A stretch of DNA of 64,000 bases from Lachnospiraceae bacterium. GTDB taxonomy: Bacteria > Bacillota > Clostridia > Lachnospirales > Lachnospiraceae. The stretch spans positions 1-64,000 of the forward strand of contig QXXL01000016.1 of NCBI GenBank assembly GCA_009911505.1, in the 5' to 3' direction. Position 1 is the stretch's first letter; every line of letters starts with the position of its first letter. The translations under genes and the position numbers were made by a program. Below, piece after piece: positions 19,130 to 26,702 of this stretch. The notes below the pieces were generated by a model that did not search any database, was not told the origin of the DNA, and worked only from the letters and a program-made list of their open reading frames with translations.

Positions 19130-20020
19130 GTGAAAGCGAAGTATCGTTTTGTAGCCGTACTGCTTTTGTCGGTAGCGGCATGCGCCGCGCTTTTTGTCAA
19201 GGCTTATGGGACAGAAAAGCAGGCGGGGCAGGGTAGCGGGCTTTTCGTGGCGGCTTCCTTTTATCCGGTCTATATTGCGGCGGAAAATGTCGTGGGAAGC
19301 TGTGAGGGTATATCTGTTAAATGCCTAAGTGAGCCGCAGTCGGGCTGCCTGCACGATTTTGTGCTGACGCCAGAGGATATGCAGACGCTCTCGTCCGCCG
19401 ATTTGTTTTTGGTGAACGGAGGCGGTATGGAAACATTTTTGGAAGAAGTGGCGGCGCAGTACCCGTCGCTTACAGTCGCAGAAACCGCAGACGGGCTTGT
19501 GGCAGAGGAAAATGCCCACGCCTGGATGGGGATTGCGAAGTACCGCGCACAGGTGGGCGCAGTGTCAGACGCCATCTGCCAGGCAGCAAAAGGGGATGTG
19601 CAGCAGCTAAAGGCAAATGCGGCGCGCTATGACGCAAAGCTTCAGGGGCTGCAAGAACAGCAGGAGGGGTTAAGGGACGCCATTGCAGGCAGCAAGGTGG
19701 TTTCTTTTCACGAGGCATATGAATACCTGGCTGAGGATTACGGGCTTGAGATTGTGTATACCCTGGATTTGGACGAAGAACGGCAGGTTTCCGCCGGGGA
19801 AGTGGCGGACGTATTAAAAGCGGTAAAAGACGGGGGCGTGCGCGTGATTTTAGCGGAAGGCGCCTACGGGGCGAAAATGGCGGAAACGGTACAAAAAGAA
19901 GCCGATGTTGCCGTTTGTTTTCTGGATACGCTGGTACGGGGCGATTATGGCGCGGACAGCTATATCGATGGGATGCAGCAGAATATCAATCTGCTCAAAG
20001 AAGCGTTTGGGGTAAACTGA
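19130..20020 (+). CDS. Metal ABC transporter substrate-binding protein, ZnuA-like
   Basis: A protein of 296 residues starting with GTG at 19130 (GGGAGGTG upstream). A membrane-anchoring signal runs over residues 5-24 (FVAVLLLSVAACAALFV), with C17 a possible lipoprotein cysteine although no clean lipobox is seen. The cluster A-I fold of Zn/Mn receptors is visible in CLHDFVLTPEDMQTL, SADLFLVNGGGMETF, a His in ENAHAWM and another in SFHEAYEYLA. These histidines fit Zn2+ binding. ATPase and permease genes follow with 1-base gaps. Zinc is more likely than manganese, but the metal is inferred. Confidence 0.85.
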   Translation: MKAKYRFVAVLLLSVAACAALFVKAYGTEKQAGQGSGLFVAASFYPVYIAAENVVGSCEGISVKCLSEPQSGCLHDFVLTPEDMQTLSSADLFLVNGGGMETFLEEVAAQYPSLTVAETADGLVAEENAHAWMGIAKYRAQVGAVSDAICQAAKGDVQQLKANAARYDAKLQGLQEQQEGLRDAIAGSKVVSFHEAYEYLAEDYGLEIVYTLDLDEERQVSAGEVADVLKAVKDGGVRVILAEGAYGAKMAETVQKEADVAVCFLDTLVRGDYGADSYIDGMQQNINLLKEAFGVN

Positions 20021-20021
20021 C

Positions 20022-20786
20022 ATGAAAAAAATCATCCGGCCATGCGGCCTGCACTGCATCAAAGTAAACCATCTGGGCGTACAGTTCGGAGATCAGGTGA
20101 TATTAGAGGATATTAACCTGCATATCCACTGCGGCAGCATCAATGCCATTATCGGCAAAAACGGCGCAGGAAAATCAACGCTGATACGCGCCATGTTAAA
20201 TGATATCCCGCACACGGGCAAAATTGAATTTAAGGATCGCGAAAACGGCAGGCTGCGCAAGTTAAAAATCGGCTATGTGCCGCAAAGTATTAATATTGAG
20301 AAAAATACCCCGGTCAGTGTGTATGATCTGATTGCAAGCTACCAGAGCCGTTTTCCAGTATTTTTGGCAAAGAGCAGGAAAACGGAAGAAAAAATCCGGC
20401 AGGCCCTGGATGTGTTTGAAGCCGGGGAGTTTATGGACAGGCAGGTATGCAATCTTTCCGGCGGGCAGCTTCAGAGGGTCCTTCTGGCAATGGCGGTTAT
20501 GGATGAGCCCAACCTTTTGCTTTTGGACGAACCGGTATCCGGGGTGGATCAAAACGGCATGGAACTGTTTTACCGCACGATGCAGTATTTGAAGGAAAAT
20601 TTTGATTTGGCTATTATCCTGATTTCACATGATCTGGATTATGTAGCGAAATATGCGGATAAAGTCATTTTGCTGGATAAGACGATTTTAAAAGAGGGCA
20701 GCGCAAAGGACGTATATGAAAGCGCCCCGTTTGGGGAACTGTTTGGAGTGGAAGAGCTTCCCGGTTATGTATCGAAAAGGAGGTAA
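20022..20786 (+). CDS. Metal ABC transporter ATPase, ZnuC-like
   Basis: A protein of 254 residues with Walker A GKNGAGKST, signature LSGGQLQRVLLAMA and Walker B LLLLDEPVSGVD. It powers the ZnuB-like permease. The start lies 1 base after the receptor gene's stop, and its 3' end is immediately before the permease's ATG, giving a tight three-gene operon. An N-terminal CGLHC motif is unusual and could be a metal-binding accessory, but this is only an observation. Confidence 0.9.
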   Translation: MKKIIRPCGLHCIKVNHLGVQFGDQVILEDINLHIHCGSINAIIGKNGAGKSTLIRAMLNDIPHTGKIEFKDRENGRLRKLKIGYVPQSINIEKNTPVSVYDLIASYQSRFPVFLAKSRKTEEKIRQALDVFEAGEFMDRQVCNLSGGQLQRVLLAMAVMDEPNLLLLDEPVSGVDQNGMELFYRTMQYLKENFDLAIILISHDLDYVAKYADKVILLDKTILKEGSAKDVYESAPFGELFGVEELPGYVSKRR

Positions 20787-20787
20787 T

Positions 20788-21579
20788 ATGCTTGCGTATG
20801 GATTTATGAGGAACGCCCTGCTTGCGGTACTGGTGATTACGCCGTTATTCGGCCTGCTTGGGACAATGATTGTCAGCCGGAAAATGGCGTTTTTTTCGGA
20901 CGCTCTGGGGCATTCTGCTTTGACGGGGATTGCAGTGGGCGTTGTAATGGGGTGTACGGATACAGATTTGCCAATGCTTTTGTTTGCCGTTTTTTTTGCC
21001 CTTTTATTAAACTATATCAGTGGCAGCAGAGGGGCCGCGGCAGATACGGTAATTTCCGTTTTTTCCTCCTGTTCTGTGGCAACAGGGCTTGCGGTTTTGT
21101 CAAAAGGCGGGAATTTTAGCCGTTATTCGAGCCTTTTGGTGGGGGATATCCTCAGTATTACAGAGCGGGAAATCGGGTATCTGGCAGTTATTTTTGTACT
21201 GGCGGTTTTGTTTTATACGGTTTGTTTTAATGGGCTGCACGCGGCGGGGCTCCACCGTACGTTAGCGGCGAGCAGGCATATCCCGGTGCGCCTTCTGGAA
21301 AATCTGTTTGCTGTCTTTGTCGCGCTGGTTGTGACGCTTTCCATCAAGTGGGTCGGGATTTTGATTATCAATGCGCTTTTGATTTTGCCTGCGGCGGCGG
21401 GGCAGAACCTGGCAGAGAATATGCGGGAATACCATTTCTTTGCGGTGCTGTTTTCCATGTTTTCCGGAGTGGCGGGGCTGTTTGTATCGTATTATACGAA
21501 TGTGGCTGCAGGGCCTACGATTGTAATTTTTGCGGGGATTTTGTATTTTGCAACTTATTTTTATGCAAAGAGAAGCTGA
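20788..21579 (+). CDS. Metal ABC transporter permease, ZnuB-like
   Basis: A protein of 263 residues with about seven or eight hydrophobic helices. It starts MLAYGFMRNALLAVLVITPL and contains SDALGHSALTGIAVG, the conserved region of the ABC-3 permease family. AGGAGG lies 4 bases before the ATG at 20788. It should form the membrane channel for the receptor and ATPase encoded just upstream. Confidence 0.9.
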   Translation: MLAYGFMRNALLAVLVITPLFGLLGTMIVSRKMAFFSDALGHSALTGIAVGVVMGCTDTDLPMLLFAVFFALLLNYISGSRGAAADTVISVFSSCSVATGLAVLSKGGNFSRYSSLLVGDILSITEREIGYLAVIFVLAVLFYTVCFNGLHAAGLHRTLAASRHIPVRLLENLFAVFVALVVTLSIKWVGILIINALLILPAAAGQNLAENMREYHFFAVLFSMFSGVAGLFVSYYTNVAAGPTIVIFAGILYFATYFYAKRS

Positions 21580-21612
21580 TGGGGAAGAAAACACAAAAGG
21601 AGGAATTGTACT

Positions 21613-22212
21613 ATGAAGGATCTGTTAAAACGCATCAAATTAGATGCCATTGTAAGCGCTGCCGCCTGTATTACTTTTGGCATTGTATTAATCCTCTGGC
21701 CGGTACAGGTTACCACGATTGCCTGCCAGTTTATCGCGGTTATTATAGCTATATTAGGCGCAGTACGTGTTATAAGCTATATTATGGAGTCTGAAGCAAA
21801 GCACAGATTAAACCTGCCGCTTGGCCTGGTGCTTTTTGTAATCGGCATTTGGATATTTTTGAAGCCTGCCAGTATCCAAAATATGCTGTTAATCGGAATT
21901 GGCGTTGTACTTTTCGTACACGGCCTGCAGGCCATGCGGTATGCGTTTTACGCGAAATCCAACGGATATCTGCAGTGGTGGCAGCTCCTTATGATGGCCC
22001 TTCTTGGCATGGGGCTTGGCATAGCCTGTATTGTGGACTGCTTTGGCATAATTTCTATGACGTTAACGCTGGTAGGTGTGGCGCTGGTTTATGACGGTGT
22101 AACGCTGCTATGGGTGATCAGCCGTGTGCAGAAGGCGGCAAGGCGTGTGAAACGCGAAGTGCAGGAGTGGGATGCAGTCGAGTCAGACATTACCGCAGAA
22201 AGGGATTTGTAG
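21613..22212 (+). CDS. HdeD/DUF308-type membrane protein
   Basis: A protein of 199 residues with six predicted helices in pairs, for example ITFGIVLILWPVQVTTIAC and LGLVLFVIGIWIFLKPASI. The G-I-x-x-L-x-x-P pattern repeated in successive helix pairs is typical of the HdeD/DUF308 family, membrane proteins of poorly known role, in enterobacteria linked to acid stress. A charged C-terminal tail (AARRVKREVQEWD) is cytoplasmic. AAAGGAGG precedes the ATG. The link to the metal transporter upstream is only adjacency. Confidence 0.75.
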   Translation: MKDLLKRIKLDAIVSAAACITFGIVLILWPVQVTTIACQFIAVIIAILGAVRVISYIMESEAKHRLNLPLGLVLFVIGIWIFLKPASIQNMLLIGIGVVLFVHGLQAMRYAFYAKSNGYLQWWQLLMMALLGMGLGIACIVDCFGIISMTLTLVGVALVYDGVTLLWVISRVQKAARRVKREVQEWDAVESDITAERDL

Positions 22213-22216
22213 GGTT

Positions 22217-22450
22217 ATGAGGCGCATGGAATTTAAAATGGAGCGTATGGGGCTTTTGGAAGTGGGCGACGTACTTCCGGTTACAGAAGGGAAGCTTCCA
22301 GGCTCTTATTATTATACTCTTGGGCAGGCGTACGCTATGTCTGCAAATTATACTGCAGGTGAAAGGCTAAAATCGGCGGAGGGCAAAGTTATTGCGGTTG
22401 AGGAAACGCCGAAGGGATATTTTGTAATGGTAGAGTTTGACGAATCATAA
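22217..22450 (+). CDS. Small protein of unknown function, 77 residues
   Basis: Not recognised. The sequence MRRMEFKMERMGLLEVGDVL is followed by a beta-rich stretch (GSYYYTLGQAYAM, EGKVIAVEETPKGYFVMVEF) suggesting a small beta barrel. No clear ribosome site distinguishes 22217 from ATGs at 22226 or 22238. It lies 4 bases after the HdeD-like gene and 21 before the MATE gene, so it is likely translated within that run. Confidence 0.6.
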   Translation: MRRMEFKMERMGLLEVGDVLPVTEGKLPGSYYYTLGQAYAMSANYTAGERLKSAEGKVIAVEETPKGYFVMVEFDES

Positions 22451-22471
22451 CGTTTAGAGAGGATAATTAAG

Positions 22472-23836
22472 ATGGGAGCACAGACAGAAAATAAGATGGG
22501 GACGATGCCGGTAAATAAACTGCTGGTCAACATATCATTGCCAATGGTTATTTCGATGCTGGTGCAGGCGCTTTACAATATTGTGGACAGTATTTTTGTG
22601 GCCCGGATTGATGAGAATGCCCTGACGGCTGTTTCACTGGCATTCCCGATGCAGAACTTTATGATAGCAGTGGCTGCAGGAACCGGTGTAGGTGTAAATG
22701 CGCTTTTGTCAAAGCGGCTGGGAGAAAAACGGTTTGATGAAGTGGATAAGGCGGCAAATAATTCTGTTTTTCTGGCTGTCTGCAATTATTTGCTGTTTTT
22801 GGTGATTGGGCTTTTGTTTTCGGAAACATATTTTAAGGTACAGACTGGTATACCAGAGATTATTGCCTACGGGAAAGTATATCTTTTTATCTGTACGGCG
22901 TTTAGCTTTGGGATGTATGGGCAGTTTTGTTCTGAGCGGCTTTTACAGGCGACCGGGCGTACAGTCTGTACGATGATTACGCAGACGACAGGCGCCGTTA
23001 TTAACCTGGTGTTTGACCCGATTTTGATTTTCGGGCTGTTCGGGTTTCCTAAAATGGGGATTGCGGGAGCCGCGGTGGCTACTGTACTTGGGCAGATTGT
23101 GGCAATGGTGTTTGGGTTTATTTATAACCAGAAGGTGAACCATGAAATCCGCCTGTCTTTTCGCAGGATGCGGCCGGATCCTGTGACGTTAAGGCATATA
23201 TACGGGGAAGCGGTGCCTGCGATCCTTATGCAGTCGATAGGTTCTGTTATGACTTTTTTTATGAACAGGATTTTGCTTTCATTTACTTCGACGGCAGCGG
23301 CAGTGTTCGGCGTATATTTTAAACTGCAGAGCTTTATTTTTATGCCCATGTTTGGGATGAACAATGGGCTGATCCCAATCGTGGCTTATAATTTTGGGGC
23401 TGGGTATAAGGAACGGATTGTCAAAGCTATGAAGAGCAGCATGGTAGTCGGCGTGATTATTATGGCGGCGGGGCTATTGACGGCGGAAATAATCCCAGCG
23501 CAGCTTTTAAAGCTATTTAACGCTTCCGGGCAGATGCTTGTCATTGGTGTGCCGGCGCTTCGGATTTTGTCCGTAAGCTATGTATTTGCGGGGGTTTCTA
23601 TTGTGGGAAGCGGTGTGTTCCAGGGGCTTGGGAAAGGCAAGTACAGCCTTCTATTGTCTGTAATCCGGCAGCTTGTGGTTTTAATCCCGATGGCTTACCT
23701 GCTTTCTTTGACTGGGGAGCTGACCGCGGTGTGGTTTTCATTTCCGATTGCAGAAATTGTGGCTTTTGCAATTGCACTGTTTTTCTTAAGGCGGATTATG
23801 AAAAATTTAGACAGTATGATATTGGAGCGGAAATAA
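22472..23836 (+). CDS. MATE-family efflux transporter
   Basis: A protein of 454 residues with twelve helices. It starts PVNKLLVNISLPMVISMLVQALYN, a typical MATE/DinF opening, and repeats the half-pattern at SIGSVMTFFMNRIL. The family exports cationic drugs or metabolites by Na+ or H+ antiport. The TetR regulator gene begins 6 bases after its stop and probably controls it. The substrate is unknown. Confidence 0.9.
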   Translation: MGAQTENKMGTMPVNKLLVNISLPMVISMLVQALYNIVDSIFVARIDENALTAVSLAFPMQNFMIAVAAGTGVGVNALLSKRLGEKRFDEVDKAANNSVFLAVCNYLLFLVIGLLFSETYFKVQTGIPEIIAYGKVYLFICTAFSFGMYGQFCSERLLQATGRTVCTMITQTTGAVINLVFDPILIFGLFGFPKMGIAGAAVATVLGQIVAMVFGFIYNQKVNHEIRLSFRRMRPDPVTLRHIYGEAVPAILMQSIGSVMTFFMNRILLSFTSTAAAVFGVYFKLQSFIFMPMFGMNNGLIPIVAYNFGAGYKERIVKAMKSSMVVGVIIMAAGLLTAEIIPAQLLKLFNASGQMLVIGVPALRILSVSYVFAGVSIVGSGVFQGLGKGKYSLLLSVIRQLVVLIPMAYLLSLTGELTAVWFSFPIAEIVAFAIALFFLRRIMKNLDSMILERK

Positions 23837-23842
23837 GGGGGA

Positions 23843-24421
23843 ATGGATACGGTGCAGGGGAAACAGGATGTAGACCGTTTGCTGATAAAAAGTTTTAAAG
23901 AGCTTGCATTGCATGATCCGATTGAGAAAATTACCATAAAAGAGATTACCGACGGGGCGGGTGTGATTCGGCCGACGTTTTATAATCATTTTCAGGATAA
24001 GTATGAGCTGTTGGAACGGATTATATATACGGAACTGCTTGAGCCGGTCCGCCCGCTGCTTGAAAACCGGATGGTAAATGAGGCGCTTTTGCTGTTGTTT
24101 ACGAACATTGGGAAGGAACGCGGGTTTTACATGCAGGCGGCGCGTTTAGAGGGGCAGTTTTCTTTTGAGCTTATTGCCAGGAATTGCGTAAAGCGGGTGC
24201 TGCTTGAGATTATGGAGCAGGATGAGGCGGCTGTGATCCGGAAGTTTAAGTGGCTGACTGCGGAGCGGATTGCAGAGTATTATGCCCAGTCGATGTGCTC
24301 GGTGGTCATTGTGTGGATCAAAAGCGGGATGGCAATTACGGCAAAGGAGCTGGCCGAGATTTACGATTATGTGATGCGGCATTCGATGGAGGAGGTGCTG
24401 TTTCCGCGGATGGATGGATAG
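23843..24421 (+). CDS. TetR/AcrR-family regulator
   Basis: A protein of 192 residues. The N-terminal helix-turn-helix region is LLIKSFKELALHDPIEKITI then GVIRPTFYNHFQDKYELLERI, the TetR signature. The C-terminal part has the TetR_C-like ligand pocket found in dihydroxyacetone-kinase-type regulators of Firmicutes. GTG at 23852 may be the true start: the AAGGGGG site is only 1 base from ATG 23843 but about 10 from the GTG. It is probably a repressor of the adjacent MATE gene, of the MMPL gene 160 bases downstream, or of both. Confidence 0.85.
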   Translation: MDTVQGKQDVDRLLIKSFKELALHDPIEKITIKEITDGAGVIRPTFYNHFQDKYELLERIIYTELLEPVRPLLENRMVNEALLLLFTNIGKERGFYMQAARLEGQFSFELIARNCVKRVLLEIMEQDEAAVIRKFKWLTAERIAEYYAQSMCSVVIVWIKSGMAITAKELAEIYDYVMRHSMEEVLFPRMDG

Positions 24422-24502
24422 GGGGCTGTTATACAATTTAACAAGTGTGTTTTGGGCGGTATACAGATTAACTTTTTTGTATACCAATCAGAACAGATAG
24501 CT

Positions 24503-24535
24503 AAGACTGCATATTCCCATATGCAGTCTTTTTTT
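24503..24535 (+). terminator. Rho-independent terminator after the TetR gene
   Basis: A perfect 12-pair stem (AAGACTGCATAT and ATATGCAGTCTT), loop TCCC, then TTTTT. It separates the MATE-TetR unit from the MMPL unit. Confidence 0.9.
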
Positions 24536-24581
24536 ATATACTGCATTTTGTAAGAAATAAGAAAAGAGATGAGGAGGGAAT

Positions 24582-26702
24582 ATGGACCAATTAGGCAAAA
24601 AAGTAGTAAAATTCCGCGTACCAATTTTAATCGTTAGTTTTCTGCTGCTGATTCCTGCCGTGCTGGGGTATCTGCATACCAGGATCAATTACGATATCCT
24701 CTCTTATCTTCCCGGAGACATTGAGACGATGCGGGGGCAGGATATTTTGCTGGAGGAGTTTGGTACGGGGGCGTTTTCGCTGTGCGTGGTGTCCGGAATG
24801 CAGGATAGGGAAATCAGTACCCTGGAAGGGGAATTAAAGGAAGTCGCCCATGTGAAGGATGTTATCTGGTACGGCGCGATAACTGATTTATCCGTTCCGA
24901 TAGATTTACTTCCGGGGGATATAAAAGAGGCCTTACAAAATGCGGAAACGGGCAGCTCCCTTTTGATTGTTACGTTTGATACTTCTATGTCGGCGGATGA
25001 AACATTAGACGCTATTTCACAAATCCGGGGCTTAACGGACCGGAAGTGCCTGCTTAGCGGAATGTCGGCGGTTGTATTGGATATCAAAAAAATCTGTAAC
25101 AGTGAGGCGCTTGTCTATGTGGCGCTTGCGGCGCTTTTATCTGCGCTGGTGCTGGCGCTGACAATGGATTCTTACCTGATTCCGCTGGTGTTCCTTTTTA
25201 GCATCGGGATGGCGATTTTGTACAACTTGGGTACGAACCGGATTGCAGGAGAGATTTCCTTTATCACCCAGGCGCTTGCGGCGGTGCTGCAGCTTGCGGT
25301 TACAATGGATTACTCCATTTTCCTGTGGCACAGCTATGAGGAAAATCAAAAACAGTATCCAGGGGATAAAGAGCGCGCAATGGCGCATGCGGTTTCGCAG
25401 ACAGTGGCTTCTGTGGTGGGCAGCTCGATTACGACGGTTGCAGGGTTCCTTGCCATGTGCTTTATGACGTTTACGCTTGGGAAGGATCTTGGGATTGTGA
25501 TGGCAAAGGGCGTTGTGTTTGGTGTGATCGGATGTGTTACGATTCTGCCGTCTATGATACTTGTGATGGATAAGTGGCTGGAAAAGACGAAGCATAAGCC
25601 CATCATTCCGGACGCTGGGAAGCTGGGGGCGTTGATTGTCCGGCATTATCCGGTGTTTTTGGCGCTGTTTGCCCTGCTGGCCGGGCCGATGTATTATGCG
25701 CAGAACCACAATGAGGTTTATTATGATTTGGTCGGTACGCTGCCGGATCACCTGGAAAGCGTGGAAGCGGGCAATATCCTGGAATCCCAGTTTGATATGG
25801 GCGCAACCCATGTGATTTTGGCAGACAGCAGCCTTTCCGAAAAAAAAGCGTACCAGATGGAAAAAGAGCTTCAGCAGGTAAATGGCGTAAAGCTGGCGCT
25901 TGGGTTAGATGCCGTAACAGGGCCGCTTGTGCCGGATGAACTGGCGCCGGAGCATATCCGGGAAATATTAGACAACGGCACGTATCAGATGATTTATGTT
26001 ATGTCGGAATATAAAACTGGGACGGACGAGGTAAACGCACAGTGCGACGCCATACGACAAATTATCAAACGCTATGATCCCACGGCAATGCTGATTGGGG
26101 AAGCTCCATGTACACAGGATTTGATTCGGATTACTGACCGGGATTTTAAGGTAGTAAGCGTAGTTTCTATCGTATTGATTTTCTTAATAATTGCGGTGGT
26201 GCTCAAATCGGTTTCCCTCCCGGTTATCCTGGTTATGGTCATTGAGTTTGGTATTTTTATAAATATGGGGATCCCGTATTATACGAAAACGGTGCTGCCG
26301 TTTATTGCGTCAATTGTAATTGGTACTATACAGCTTGGGGCGACTGTGGACTATGCAATATTGATGACTAATAAATATAAGTGGGAAAGAAGACGGGGCG
26401 CAGATAAAAAAGAGGCGGTTACGGCGGCCCTTAGCAGTTCTTTACAGTCAGTCCTGGTCAGCGCGCTTAGCTTTTTTGCAGCGACGTTTGGAGTGGGGCT
26501 GTATTCGAGCATTGATATGATAAGCTCGCTTTGTACGCTTTTGGCGAGAGGGGCGGTTATTAGCCTGTTTGTAGTAGCTCTTGTGCTGCCGGCGATGTTT
26601 ATGGTATTTGACAGGGTTATTATCCATAGCAGCGCGGGTTTTTGTGGGAAAGATGAAAAAAGGCAGCTTATATCAAATAATTATCAGGAGGAAATATCAT
26701 GA
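24582..26702 (+). CDS. MMPL/RND-family exporter
   Basis: A protein of 706 residues with the twofold RND plan: one helix, an extracellular domain starting TRINYDILSYLPGD, a five-helix bundle with LAVTMDYSIFLWHSYEE, then a second half with an external domain and GATVDYAILMTNKYKWERR. The paired MDYSIF and VDYAIL motifs carry the proton-relay aspartates of MMPL proteins. It probably exports a lipid or drug. The last four bases overlap the start of the next gene (ATGA), so the two are translationally coupled. Confidence 0.9.
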   Translation: MDQLGKKVVKFRVPILIVSFLLLIPAVLGYLHTRINYDILSYLPGDIETMRGQDILLEEFGTGAFSLCVVSGMQDREISTLEGELKEVAHVKDVIWYGAITDLSVPIDLLPGDIKEALQNAETGSSLLIVTFDTSMSADETLDAISQIRGLTDRKCLLSGMSAVVLDIKKICNSEALVYVALAALLSALVLALTMDSYLIPLVFLFSIGMAILYNLGTNRIAGEISFITQALAAVLQLAVTMDYSIFLWHSYEENQKQYPGDKERAMAHAVSQTVASVVGSSITTVAGFLAMCFMTFTLGKDLGIVMAKGVVFGVIGCVTILPSMILVMDKWLEKTKHKPIIPDAGKLGALIVRHYPVFLALFALLAGPMYYAQNHNEVYYDLVGTLPDHLESVEAGNILESQFDMGATHVILADSSLSEKKAYQMEKELQQVNGVKLALGLDAVTGPLVPDELAPEHIREILDNGTYQMIYVMSEYKTGTDEVNAQCDAIRQIIKRYDPTAMLIGEAPCTQDLIRITDRDFKVVSVVSIVLIFLIIAVVLKSVSLPVILVMVIEFGIFINMGIPYYTKTVLPFIASIVIGTIQLGATVDYAILMTNKYKWERRRGADKKEAVTAALSSSLQSVLVSALSFFAATFGVGLYSSIDMISSLCTLLARGAVISLFVVALVLPAMFMVFDRVIIHSSAGFCGKDEKRQLISNNYQEEIS

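Noticed and set aside
25137..25811. 224-codon minus-strand frame inside the MMPL gene
   Set aside because: Very basic, His/Arg-rich composition and no ribosome site; it lies fully within a strongly supported gene.
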